32,731 nt of DNA from Acidobacteriota bacterium. Its GTDB lineage: Bacteria > Acidobacteriota > Terriglobia > Terriglobales > Acidobacteriaceae. The position numbers and the translations under genes are program-made. The notes under the pieces were generated by a model. That model was not told where the DNA came from. It ran no database searches and saw only the letters and a program-made list of their open reading frames with translations. The stretch is from contig JABCZC010000050.1 of NCBI GenBank assembly GCA_013289875.1, positions 1 through 32,731 on the forward strand, given 5' to 3'. Position 1 is the stretch's first letter, and every line of letters begins with the position of its first letter. Shown here piece after piece: positions 16,851-25,719 of the stretch.

Positions 16851-16977
16851 GTTCGGAGTCTCATTTCTGCCTTCGGTCAGTCGTTTGATGCAAGGCGGCT
16901 ACCCCTAGACGCCTATCCCGTGACCTACCGCAATTCCGGAGATGACCTTTGTCGGCAACCAGGGACGGCGTGGTCTA

Positions 16978-17289
16978 TCAAAAGGACCTTGGATCAAACA
17001 CCGCAAACCTTGCGGCCGCGATGACGGAGTTCAATCCCGACAACAGCTGGATATCCGGGCGGTCATTCTTCACTGATATGGAGGCGCCGGAAATGACTGC
17101 TCCAGTAGGGTCGGCCACAGTGCCAAGCAAGGTTCCGCGAAAAGTCTGGGCTGTGAGAATGGATGTGGATACTGCTGCCAAAAAGACAGAGAGCACCAGT
17201 TTGAACGGCTCCTGGACAACAACGGAGGAAATTCCTTCATCCAACCGTAAGTTGCAGAAAGTACATGGAGAACAAACATGAAATTCCAT
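16978..17289 (-). pseudogene. N-terminal remnant of a TonB-receptor-like (carboxypeptidase-regulatory-domain) protein
   Basis: A 103-codon minus frame has a hydrophobic signal-like stretch (FKLVLSVFLAAVSTSILTAQ) followed by FRGTLLGTVADPTGAV and ISGASISVKN. That is the start of the carboxypeptidase regulatory-like domain which opens the large Oar/TonB-dependent-receptor-like outer-membrane proteins common in Acidobacteriota. Those proteins have about 1000-1200 residues; here the frame changes character right after the first strands and stops at 16978. The 5' end overlaps the divergent small-protein gene by 12 bases if the ATG at 17289 is used; later GTG or TTG codons are alternatives. It is best read as a relic left by a deletion. 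A short functional secreted protein is less likely. Confidence 0.6.
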
Positions 17290-17649
17290 CGCACCACATT
17301 TCCCCTCATCGCTCTTGCAGTCGGCACTGCAGGTATTGCTGTTGCGCAGGCACAGGGGCCCTACCAGCCGTTTAACGGATCGCCCGCCGCCGCATTCGTG
17401 CAGGACCACCAAGATGATTGGGATGCTCCACCCCAGGAGTTCCGCGAAATTCAGCGCCAGGGATACCATGACGGCGTTGAAGCGGCCAAGAAGGATTTCG
17501 ATCATCACCGCATGCCGGACGTGAATAATCGCGACGAGTATCGGCATCCCAAGGTATCGAAAGCCGACCGCGAGGATTATCGCGAAGGTTTCCGGCGAGG
17601 ATACGATGCAGCGATGACCCATCTGACGGGCACGCCCGGACCTCGGTAA
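17278..17649 (+). CDS. Small secreted protein with YxxG repeats
   Basis: A 123-residue protein with a clear Sec signal peptide (MKFHRTTFPLIALAVGTAG..., likely cleaved near AQA-Q at about 23-26). The mature part is hydrophilic, rich in Asp, Arg, His and Tyr, and carries two related short motifs, GYHDGVEAAKKD and YREGFRRGYDAAM, each placing Tyr/Phe and Gly four apart before Ala-Ala or Asp-Ala-Ala. Similar small periplasmic proteins of unknown function are frequent in acidobacterial genomes. GGAG lies seven bases before the ATG, which supports this start. It stands alone between opposing genes. No enzymatic motif is visible; a structural or stress-related envelope role is conceivable but not shown. 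Confidence 0.75.
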   Translation: MKFHRTTFPLIALAVGTAGIAVAQAQGPYQPFNGSPAAAFVQDHQDDWDAPPQEFREIQRQGYHDGVEAAKKDFDHHRMPDVNNRDEYRHPKVSKADREDYREGFRRGYDAAMTHLTGTPGPR

Positions 17650-17680
17650 ATTAAATGAACTTGATTTTGTGATAGCGGAG

Positions 17681-18856
17681 TTACAGGACTGCGCGATAGC
17701 TGTCGTAGACCGCTTCAAATTCAGCCTCCCATGTGGCGCTGAGACCGTGCATGCGCGCGGCTTCGCGCATGCGGGCGTGTTGAGGCGGGTCGGTGAGAAT
17801 GCCGGCGATCGCATCGGCGAAGTCTTCGTCGCGGGCGATTCGACCGGTTTCTCCATCTCGGATGATCGAAGGTGGCCCGCCATCGGGGGTGACGATGGCC
17901 GGAACTCCTGAAGCCAGAGCTTCGAGGACGGCATTGCCGAAGGTGTCGGTATGGGAGGGGAAGACAAAAAGGTCCATATCGGCATAGGCATGGGAAAGGG
18001 CCTCGCCGCGCAGGACACCGGGAAATTCGGCTCCGGACAGATGCTGGCGCAGCCAAGACTCCTCGCCTCCCTGGCCGATGATGAGGAAGCGAAAATTGCG
18101 GAAGCCGCGCGCGGTGAGCTGTTGCTGGACCTGCGCAAGTAGACCAACATTCTTTTCAACCGACAAGCGGCCGACGTAGCCGAGGACAAAGGAATCTTCT
18201 CCCGGCTGGCGTTGACGGTGCGCGGGCGAGAATACTTGCGAATCGACGCCTCGCTGCATGAGGTGGCAGGGACGTCCGGTTTCCTTCTCAAGCAGGCGGC
18301 AGAGCCCGGGATTGGGTGCGAAGAGAATACGCGCGAGCGAATAGAATTTGGCACTTGCGACGAGTGCCAGCCGTTCGATGGTTTGTTCCGCGTCGTGGCC
18401 GCTGCGTATGTGGCGGAGTAGCCGATGGGAGCGTCTGGCAGCGTACTCATGCACATTGGTGTGCCACGAGGCTGCGAGCGGCAGGTGCAGGTGATTGGCG
18501 AGCGCCGCGCCAAGCATGCCGTTTTCGCTGGGTCCGGTGATGTGGACAATGTCAGGATGGAATGCCTTCAGCGTGCGAACGATCAACGGCAGGTGGCGGA
18601 TAAATCCCGGGTCGAAGGTGAGGCCTTTGTCGAGGTAGAAGGACAGAAAGCCGCGGCGCAGCTCGAGGGTATGGAGTTGCTCTTCAACGAGCAAGCGAGG
18701 CCGGCGATTTCCGGCGCGTACGCAGAGAAAGGGCAGCGAATGGCGGCGCGCAAATGCTTCAAAGTGGCGGCTGGTATGGGCAACACCGTTGACTTCGTTG
18801 AAAGAGTCGGGAAAAAAGGCGACCCGAGGGGCCAGTGCACTCATCGAGACAGCCAT
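17681..18856 (-). CDS. GT4-family glycosyltransferase (MgtA/SqdX-like)
   Basis: A 391-residue GT-B glycosyltransferase. The N-terminus reads VAFFPDSFNEVNGVAHTSR (12-30), the start pattern of the GT4 subgroup that includes mannosyltransferase MgtA and sulfoquinovosyltransferase SqdX. PDIVHITGP (101-109) and ASWHTNVHEYA (129-139) belong to the acceptor domain; LGYVGRLSVEKN (225-236) and DTFGNAVLE (304-312) to the donor domain. The first acidic residue of the E-x7-E motif is Asp304, as in other members of this subgroup with TDTFG. No membrane helix is seen. It is likely to make a glycolipid at the inner face of the cytoplasmic membrane. The gene downstream of the PHP-domain gene runs the same way, with 120 bases between. 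Substrate is unknown. Confidence 0.85.
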   Translation of the reverse strand: MAVSMSALAPRVAFFPDSFNEVNGVAHTSRHFEAFARRHSLPFLCVRAGNRRPRLLVEEQLHTLELRRGFLSFYLDKGLTFDPGFIRHLPLIVRTLKAFHPDIVHITGPSENGMLGAALANHLHLPLAASWHTNVHEYAARRSHRLLRHIRSGHDAEQTIERLALVASAKFYSLARILFAPNPGLCRLLEKETGRPCHLMQRGVDSQVFSPAHRQRQPGEDSFVLGYVGRLSVEKNVGLLAQVQQQLTARGFRNFRFLIIGQGGEESWLRQHLSGAEFPGVLRGEALSHAYADMDLFVFPSHTDTFGNAVLEALASGVPAIVTPDGGPPSIIRDGETGRIARDEDFADAIAGILTDPPQHARMREAARMHGLSATWEAEFEAVYDSYRAVL

Positions 18857-18929
18857 TACGAATGAACGATAGCCATGGGTTTGGTTTCACGGAGATCGGT
18901 CTTTCGAGCCAGTTCCAATCCCCGATCTG

Positions 18930-18946
18930 TTTAGCTTATCGCTAAA
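18930..18946. repeat. Short perfect inverted repeat upstream of the GT4 gene
   Basis: TTTAGC (18930-18935) and GCTAAA (18941-18946) flank five bases. It lies in the 120-base gap between the PHP gene end and the GT4 gene start, both on the minus strand. No T-tract follows on the minus strand, so it might be an operator instead of a terminator; chance is also possible. Confidence 0.2.
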
Positions 18947-18976
18947 GACTAATCCTCATTCGTTGATGGCCGACAT

Positions 18977-20146
18977 TCAAAACACTTCTTCGCCGAGAGC
19001 GAACTGCAGCTCGCGCGATTCGTTCCAGGCCATGCGCAGGCTGCCGGAGACCGGCATGCTGCCCATCATCTTCACAGCCTCAATTACCCCGTTCAGGTAC
19101 CAGGGAGCGCGGCCATCGCCGGGCCAGAGTTCGCTCAAGGGACGAATGGCTCCGGTGGAGTCAGGATGATAGACGCGCTCGTCCCAGGTGCGCGATCCCT
19201 GCGGAAAATCAGGATAGTTACGAATCGCGTCGAGCGTGGACTGCAGAATGCGATGTTTCCAGGGCTCGGCGTACTGTGGCATGAAGAGGACGTGGCTGCG
19301 GCCCTCGTAGCGGATCTCGTGGACGAACTCGGTAAAGGTGGCTGCGCCGGAAAGATTGACGTTGGCGTTCGGCTCCAAGCCGTGGCGGTCGCCGCCCGAG
19401 ATGAGCAGCATGTTGCGCGCCTTGGCCATCTGCTTGGTTTCGCGATTCTCTTCCCAGCTGCGCAGGCCGTTCAGTTCCAGTGCGTGTATGAACTCGCCAT
19501 TGGCGGTCATGAAGTCGTGGACCCGCTGGCGATGCTTCTCTCTCCCGATGATGTAGAGGTCCCACATGGGGTGGTTGAAGACGATGAGGACGTTCGGCAA
19601 GGCATGGAGAGCGGAGAGGATCTCGGTGAGGCGGGCCTCGGAGGGACGTGAGGTGAATGCCTCAAAGGTGCGCATCCAGTCGGCGCCGGTGTCGCTGGGC
19701 AGGTTGTGGATGCCGAGGTGAAAGGACTGGTCGGAACCGAAGGGCACGCTCCACTCAACGGAGACGGGAATGTGGCGGGCGGCGGCGACGGTGCGCAGAA
19801 GCATGGGCGCATTGATGTTGTCGTGGTCGGTGATGGAAACCAGCGGCATCAGGTTGAGCGTGTTTTCGATCTGCCGGCTTTCGAGATCGAAGGCCAGACG
19901 AGGCGTCAGCGGCGGAGTCCAATAGCTGGCGGCGTAATTGATGGAAATCTGATAGGCATCGCGAGCACGGGCTTCGGCGACGGCGATGATTTTGCGTACC
20001 CAGCTGTAATCGTTGCCAAAGTTGGCCAGGAAATCGAGAGTTTCCTTGGACTGGTTGGTGTGACTGTGGAGCGAGACGCCTGTCGAGTACTCACGTGCGG
20101 GATCGGCATCTTTCCAGAGGTACGAGATGCGGCGTAAACCGGCCAT
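18977..20146 (-). CDS. PHP-domain metal-dependent hydrolase
   Basis: A 389-residue protein of the PHP (polymerase and histidinol phosphatase) superfamily, whose members are metal-dependent phosphoesterases. Motifs in order are LHSHT (26-30, two metal-binding His), ITDHDN near residue 105, FNHPMWD in the middle and SGGDRHG toward the C-terminus, which together give the usual His/Asp metal ligands. There is no signal peptide. The ATG is preceded by GGAGG at seven bases, a strong ribosome site that fixes the start. Length fits the longer PHP proteins, and the C-terminal 100 residues are not recognisable. The substrate cannot be stated; a phosphoester in sugar or lipid metabolism is possible given the following glycosyltransferase. 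Confidence 0.82.
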   Translation of the reverse strand: MAGLRRISYLWKDADPAREYSTGVSLHSHTNQSKETLDFLANFGNDYSWVRKIIAVAEARARDAYQISINYAASYWTPPLTPRLAFDLESRQIENTLNLMPLVSITDHDNINAPMLLRTVAAARHIPVSVEWSVPFGSDQSFHLGIHNLPSDTGADWMRTFEAFTSRPSEARLTEILSALHALPNVLIVFNHPMWDLYIIGREKHRQRVHDFMTANGEFIHALELNGLRSWEENRETKQMAKARNMLLISGGDRHGLEPNANVNLSGAATFTEFVHEIRYEGRSHVLFMPQYAEPWKHRILQSTLDAIRNYPDFPQGSRTWDERVYHPDSTGAIRPLSELWPGDGRAPWYLNGVIEAVKMMGSMPVSGSLRMAWNESRELQFALGEEVF

Positions 20147-20305
20147 TGAGTTGCCTCCATCGGAGTGCTGTGCTCAATGTCAGTATCGGTTTTGCACCAT
20201 GAATGTTGCATTACGGGGCGGAGAATGTCAGTTCAAATTGAAGCCAGTGCCAAAAGAGGCAACATTACCCGCGAGATACGTGCAGCCTATCTACACACGG
20301 ACCAC

Positions 20306-21253
20306 TTAGGAGCGAGTGTGGACGATCTCTGGTCCAAGAGATGTTTCATCATCGGTGTCGGTGCGGGCGACGTCGGGCTGGAGATGATCCCGGGTGAGAT
20401 TGTCGCGCAGGAGGGCAAAGGCGTCGTCAGGGGTGTCAGCAACCTGAAACAGTTCGCGGTCGCGTGGAGAGATAGCCCCTTTGTCCACAAGAACGTCCAT
20501 ATTAAGGACCTGGTTCCAGTAAGCAGATCCATAGAGAAGTATGGTCATCTTCTTGGCGAGCTTATGGGTCTGGGCAAGAGTCAGGGCCTCAAACAACTCG
20601 TCCAGGGTGCCGAAGCCGCCGGGGAAAACAACCAGCGCCTTTGCCAGGTAGGCAAACCAGTACTTGCGCATGAAGAAGTAGTGGAACTCAAAATTGAGCG
20701 AGGGCGTCACGTAGCGGTTGGGATACTGCTCGAAGGGCAAGCGGATGTTTAGACCGATGGTCTTGCCTCCGGCCTCATAGGCTCCGCGGTTGGCGGCTTC
20801 CATGATGCCGGGACCTCCTCCGGAGGTGACGACGAAGCGGTGGCGGCGCGACTTCAGACCTTTCGACCAGGTGGTCAGCAGGAAGGCAAGTCGACGGGCG
20901 TCTTCGTAGTAGCGGGCCATTTCGACCGCGGCTTCGGCACGGCGGCGGCGCAGCTCGCTGGCTGTTCCCTGCTCCAATTCGGGCTGGCTGGCCGGCTGCT
21001 CCTCCTGCGGAGCTGGCTCGACGGAGCCGGTATTTTCAAGCAGCTGAAGTTCCTGGTGAGCCTCGTCCAAAGCGCGGAAGCGCGCTGAGCCGTAAAAGAC
21101 AACGGTGTCTCGGATACGTTCACGGCGAAAGCGCGACAGTGGCTCGGAATACTCCGCAAGAATGCGCATCACGCGGCCATCGGGACTGTTGAGAAAGGCG
21201 TGATTCTCGTAGGCGAGCGGAGCGCTTTCCAACTGCTTGGGAGTCTTGCGCAT
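20306..21253 (-). CDS. LOG-family protein (TIGR00730-like nucleotide-binding fold)
   Basis: A 315-residue Rossmann-like protein of the LOG/YgdH group. It shows VVFYGSARF (51-59), SGGGPGIMEAANRGA (144-158), the RKYWF segment with Arg196, and PGGFGTLDE (211-219) with the conserved catalytic Glu219. LOG enzymes cleave the N-glycosidic bond of nucleoside 5'-monophosphates, and some release cytokinins from their ribotides. Between the first strand and the glycine-rich loop lies an extra segment of about 45 residues rich in Glu, Gln, Pro and Ser (70-105), which makes it longer than typical members (about 190-240 residues). The start is five bases after the end of the small membrane protein gene, so the two are probably co-transcribed. 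Confidence 0.85.
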   Translation of the reverse strand: MRKTPKQLESAPLAYENHAFLNSPDGRVMRILAEYSEPLSRFRRERIRDTVVFYGSARFRALDEAHQELQLLENTGSVEPAPQEEQPASQPELEQGTASELRRRRAEAAVEMARYYEDARRLAFLLTTWSKGLKSRRHRFVVTSGGGPGIMEAANRGAYEAGGKTIGLNIRLPFEQYPNRYVTPSLNFEFHYFFMRKYWFAYLAKALVVFPGGFGTLDELFEALTLAQTHKLAKKMTILLYGSAYWNQVLNMDVLVDKGAISPRDRELFQVADTPDDAFALLRDNLTRDHLQPDVARTDTDDETSLGPEIVHTRS

Positions 21254-21258
21254 GACGT

Positions 21259-21594
21259 CTAACCCTCTTTGTAATGAATGACGTCGTGAATAGCGATCCA
21301 GATATTGAGCAGCCCCAGGCCGGAGACGACTCCGCGCACGATACCGTTCAGCGCCAGAGGAGCCAGATGCGGTAGGAGCGCCAGCAATCGATTCTCATCC
21401 CAGAAGTGCATCCACGGCAGGACGACGATGATGAGGCCGAGGTAGAGGCGCACGATGACGCGGACGATAAGATCGAGGCGCTGCAGCCAGCGAGGCGACT
21501 GGCGCGGTGGCTTTGCGCTTTCCGGCGAGCTCACGGCAAGGCCCGGTGGCGGAGTGATGGGCGCCTGAGCGGAAAAGAGATTCTGCTGCGACAT
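21259..21594 (-). CDS. Small membrane protein, two predicted helices
   Basis: A protein of 111 residues from the ATG at 21594 (119 from 21618). The first 40 residues are polar and rich in Pro, Ser and Gln. Then follow a hydrophobic segment IVRVIVRLYLGLIIVVLPW and a second one around GIVRGVVSGLGLLNIWIAI, separated by a charged turn with HFWDENR. It looks like an inner-membrane protein with two helices and a long cytoplasmic N-terminus. I know no named family. It sits directly upstream of the LOG-family gene and may share its transcript. Confidence 0.6.
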   Translation of the reverse strand: MSQQNLFSAQAPITPPPGLAVSSPESAKPPRQSPRWLQRLDLIVRVIVRLYLGLIIVVLPWMHFWDENRLLALLPHLAPLALNGIVRGVVSGLGLLNIWIAIHDVIHYKEG

Positions 21595-21667
21595 GCGATG
21601 GTTTGATTCTAAATGCAAGCTGTTTGTGAGGGGATTCGCACGGCACCCTTCTGAGCTGTTTCACTGT

Positions 21668-23464
<1,797 letters not shown>

Positions 23465-23676
23465 AGGCGTTACTAATCTCTTTCTGTTCGTTGTTCGAGC
23501 GCAGTGTGGCGAAGGCTCGTTTGGTCCAGGGCAGCCGTTTGCGGAAGTCAACCGGGAGCGGTCTTTTGTCGATGCCTGCGAAAATCGCGGCCAGATCGAT
23601 GCGAATGGGACTTTCGCCAACGGCAAAGCCGCTGGATCGATCTCTACCTAGACTAGTTTACCAGTGCCGGGACTAT

Positions 23677-24885
23677 TTACTCGTATTTGAGCGACTCCAC
23701 CGGGTCCATTTGCGCGGCACGGTCCGCGGGGAGCGTTCCAAAGACGATGCCGATCACCGCGGAGGTCACCAGCGCGATGACCACCGACCATAGATTGATG
23801 GGGATATTGAAAGAGGTGAACAAGCGCGCGGAAACCGGCAGCGCGAGGCCGACCAAAACCCCTACGGCGCCTCCGATCAGCGAGATGAAGACAGCTTCGA
23901 TAAGGAATTGGAGTTTGATCTCGCGGGCGGTCGCACCCAACGCCTTACGAATGCCGATTTCGCGGATGCGCGCGCGAACCGTGGCAAGCATGATGTTCAT
24001 GATGCCGACGCCGCCTACCGCGAGTGTGACAGCAGAGACGAGCAGCAGCAGGACGGTCAGCGCATTGGCGACAATTGCCGCGGTGGTCAGGACCGCCGTA
24101 AGCGTTGTGACCGTGTAAACAGAGTTGCGCTGGTGGCGGGATTGCGCAACCGCCCTGATTTCCTTGGCCGCCTCTTCCACGTCATTCTGGTCGCGGATTG
24201 AGAAGAAGATGTCCTTCACGTTGTCGGTTCCGGTGAAGTAGCGGGCAACAGAGTAAGGGATGAGGATGGTTTCATCGTCGATCTCCGTCGAGCCGAAGGT
24301 GTTTACGCTTTCCTTGAAGGTTCCGATGATGGTGAGAGGAATGCCGGTGAGCTGAAAGGTCTGATTGATGGCGGCGTCGGGAGTGCCAAACATCTGGCGG
24401 GCAAAGGGCTCGGTGACTACGGCGACCTTGGCGTGGGTGCTCTCGTCCTCTTCGTCGAAGAAGCGTCCGGATAGGACGACGAGATTCCGCACTCTCTTAT
24501 AGTCAGGGGTGACACCGAGCACGAGGACGTCCTTGACGACGCCTCCACCGAAGCTGACGCGGTCGTGCATTTGCAGCAGAGGGGAAGAGTAAGCAACAGC
24601 GGGAACCCGCTCCTCGATGGCGAGCTCGTCGTCGTGGGTGAGGAAGTCATTGTTGACGGTGACATTGCTGCCTGCCGCCCCTCCGCCGGAATAGCCCAGA
24701 TCGACCATGTTGGTGCCGATCTTCTGGAGCTCCTCGAGTATGTACTGCTTGCCGGTCAGGCCGATGGTCGCAACCAGGATGACGGATGCCGACCCGATGA
24801 CCATGCCCAGCGCGGTCAGGGCGAAGCGCACCTTGCTGGCCTTGAAGCTGTCGATGGCAAGCTTGATGATCTCACTGAGAAGCAT
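23677..24885 (-). CDS. MacB/FtsX-type ABC transporter permease
   Basis: A protein of 402 residues (425 if the ATG at 24954 is used) with the MacB plan: one N-terminal membrane helix (FALTALGMVIGSASVILVATIGL), a periplasmic domain of about 230 residues, then three helices of the FtsX domain with GGVGIMNIMLATVRARIREIGIRKALG in parts and a final PADRAAQMDPVESLKYE. Such permeases work with an ATP-binding subunit in export of lipoproteins, peptides or drugs by mechanotransmission. I prefer the ATG at 24885, because MLLSEIIKLAIDSFKASK matches the usual start of the family. No ATPase or membrane-fusion gene lies beside it in the window, so its partner must be encoded elsewhere or it has an unusual arrangement. 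Confidence 0.85.
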   Translation of the reverse strand: MLLSEIIKLAIDSFKASKVRFALTALGMVIGSASVILVATIGLTGKQYILEELQKIGTNMVDLGYSGGGAAGSNVTVNNDFLTHDDELAIEERVPAVAYSSPLLQMHDRVSFGGGVVKDVLVLGVTPDYKRVRNLVVLSGRFFDEEDESTHAKVAVVTEPFARQMFGTPDAAINQTFQLTGIPLTIIGTFKESVNTFGSTEIDDETILIPYSVARYFTGTDNVKDIFFSIRDQNDVEEAAKEIRAVAQSRHQRNSVYTVTTLTAVLTTAAIVANALTVLLLLVSAVTLAVGGVGIMNIMLATVRARIREIGIRKALGATAREIKLQFLIEAVFISLIGGAVGVLVGLALPVSARLFTSFNIPINLWSVVIALVTSAVIGIVFGTLPADRAAQMDPVESLKYE

Positions 24886-25075
24886 CGTCTGCTTGGCGCT
24901 TCTCAGCGTTCGTTGAAAGGACTTGCGGCTTCGGCTCAGTGGGGGGGCGGCCATGGGCGACTTGCTGCTCTATTGATCGTACTCGCTGAAGGCAGGATTC
25001 AGAAACGGAAGGGCGCGGGACGCATCTATGCAACCAGCATGCAACTGGGTGCTTGAAGTAAACTGTAATCACTTC

Positions 25076-25165
25076 GGAGAGGTGGCAGAGTGGTTGATTG
25101 CTCCGGTCTTGAAAACCGGCATAGGGGAAACCCTATCGGGGGTTCGAATCCCTCCCTCTCCGCCA
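25076..25165 (+). tRNA. tRNA-Ser (anticodon UGA)
   Basis: A complete class II tRNA of 90 bases. The acceptor stem GGAGAGG (25076-25082) pairs with CCTCTCC (25155-25161), followed by discriminator G and an encoded CCA (25163-25165). The anticodon stem CCGGT/ACCGG encloses the loop CTTGAAA with anticodon TGA at 25110-25112, which reads UCA and related serine codons. The long variable arm ATAGGGGAAACCCTAT and the T-arm GGGGGTTCGAATCCC are clear. Confidence 0.97.
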
Positions 25166-25193
25166 GTTTGTAGCCGTTTTTAGAAATGGAGAG

Positions 25194-25236
25194 CCGGTGG
25201 CGGAACACCGGGCATTCCCCCGAGGGGGAGACCCGG
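25194..25236 (+). other. Competing GC-rich hairpins downstream of tRNA-Ser
   Basis: CCGGTG (25194-25199) can pair with CACCGG (25206-25211), while CCGGG (25208-25212) can pair with CCCGG (25232-25236) around an inner CCCC-CGAG-GGGG hairpin (25217-25228). The two larger stems share bases 25208-25211 and so exclude each other. This may be a processing or termination structure of the tRNA transcript or part of an uncharacterised RNA. I could not fit it to a riboswitch class I know. No protein gene is seen from 25166 to 25719. Confidence 0.3.
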
Positions 25237-25406
25237 AAAGATGGGTAGCAGGAAGCCGTGAATAAGGTGCCTATCTTCTGGTGCCCCGAAGCGCTTCAGG
25301 ACCCGTTATAAAACACAAACGAAACAGCAGCAAGGACCGGTACGTCTCAGGGCGAAGCTGGCGCAACTCTCCTGCGTTCTAGGAAGGACTCCCGCTCTGG
25401 TCGCAG

Positions 25407-25436
25407 TGGATTTGTCTATGCATTGGATTTGTCTAT
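25407..25436. repeat. Short direct repeat TGGATTTGTCTAT
   Basis: Two identical 13-base copies lie at 25407-25419 and 25424-25436, separated by four bases (17-base period), in the gene-free stretch between tRNA-Ser and the terminator of the large secreted protein. It could be a binding site pair or a slippage product; nothing else supports a function. Confidence 0.35.
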
Positions 25437-25463
25437 TGTGTCTGCCGGGACGCTTCGGCACAC

Positions 25464-25493
25464 AATAAAAAAAGGCTGGCAGCTGCCAGCCTT
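25464..25493 (-). terminator. Intrinsic terminator of the large secreted-protein gene
   Basis: GGCTGGCAG and its complement CTGCCAGCC form a perfect palindrome (within 25472-25493). On the minus strand it is followed by a run of seven T bases (A bases at 25467-25473 on the plus strand). It lies about 230 bases beyond the stop of the minus-strand gene that ends at 25720 and is the clearest rho-independent terminator in the window. With no loop bases, the stem must open in the centre to form a loop. Confidence 0.75.
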
Positions 25494-25719
25494 ATGTAAA
25501 TCGAATCGATAGGGTAGGGGTTCCGGGCTCGTCCGGAAATCCCCCTCTAAATTATCCAGCGTTTGGAAAGACCATTTCGAGGACATTCTGGTCGAACTTT
25601 ATTTTTGACTCCTTCCCGAAGGCAGTCCATTCCGGTCCGCCGCACGCATTTTCACCGCTGCAAGGCCTTTCCAGATGCGTCATGGTCATTCAAGGATGCT
25701 AGCAATGGAATCGACATTG

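Noticed and set aside
25194..25300. Known riboswitch (for example c-di-GMP class I) after the tRNA
   Set aside because: The conserved core bases of that class are not present in the right order, and the nearest gene downstream on the plus strand is over 5 kb away.
25076..25719. tRNA-Ser as an integration site for a mobile element
   Set aside because: I saw no second copy of the tRNA 3' end, no integrase and no phage or plasmid genes downstream.
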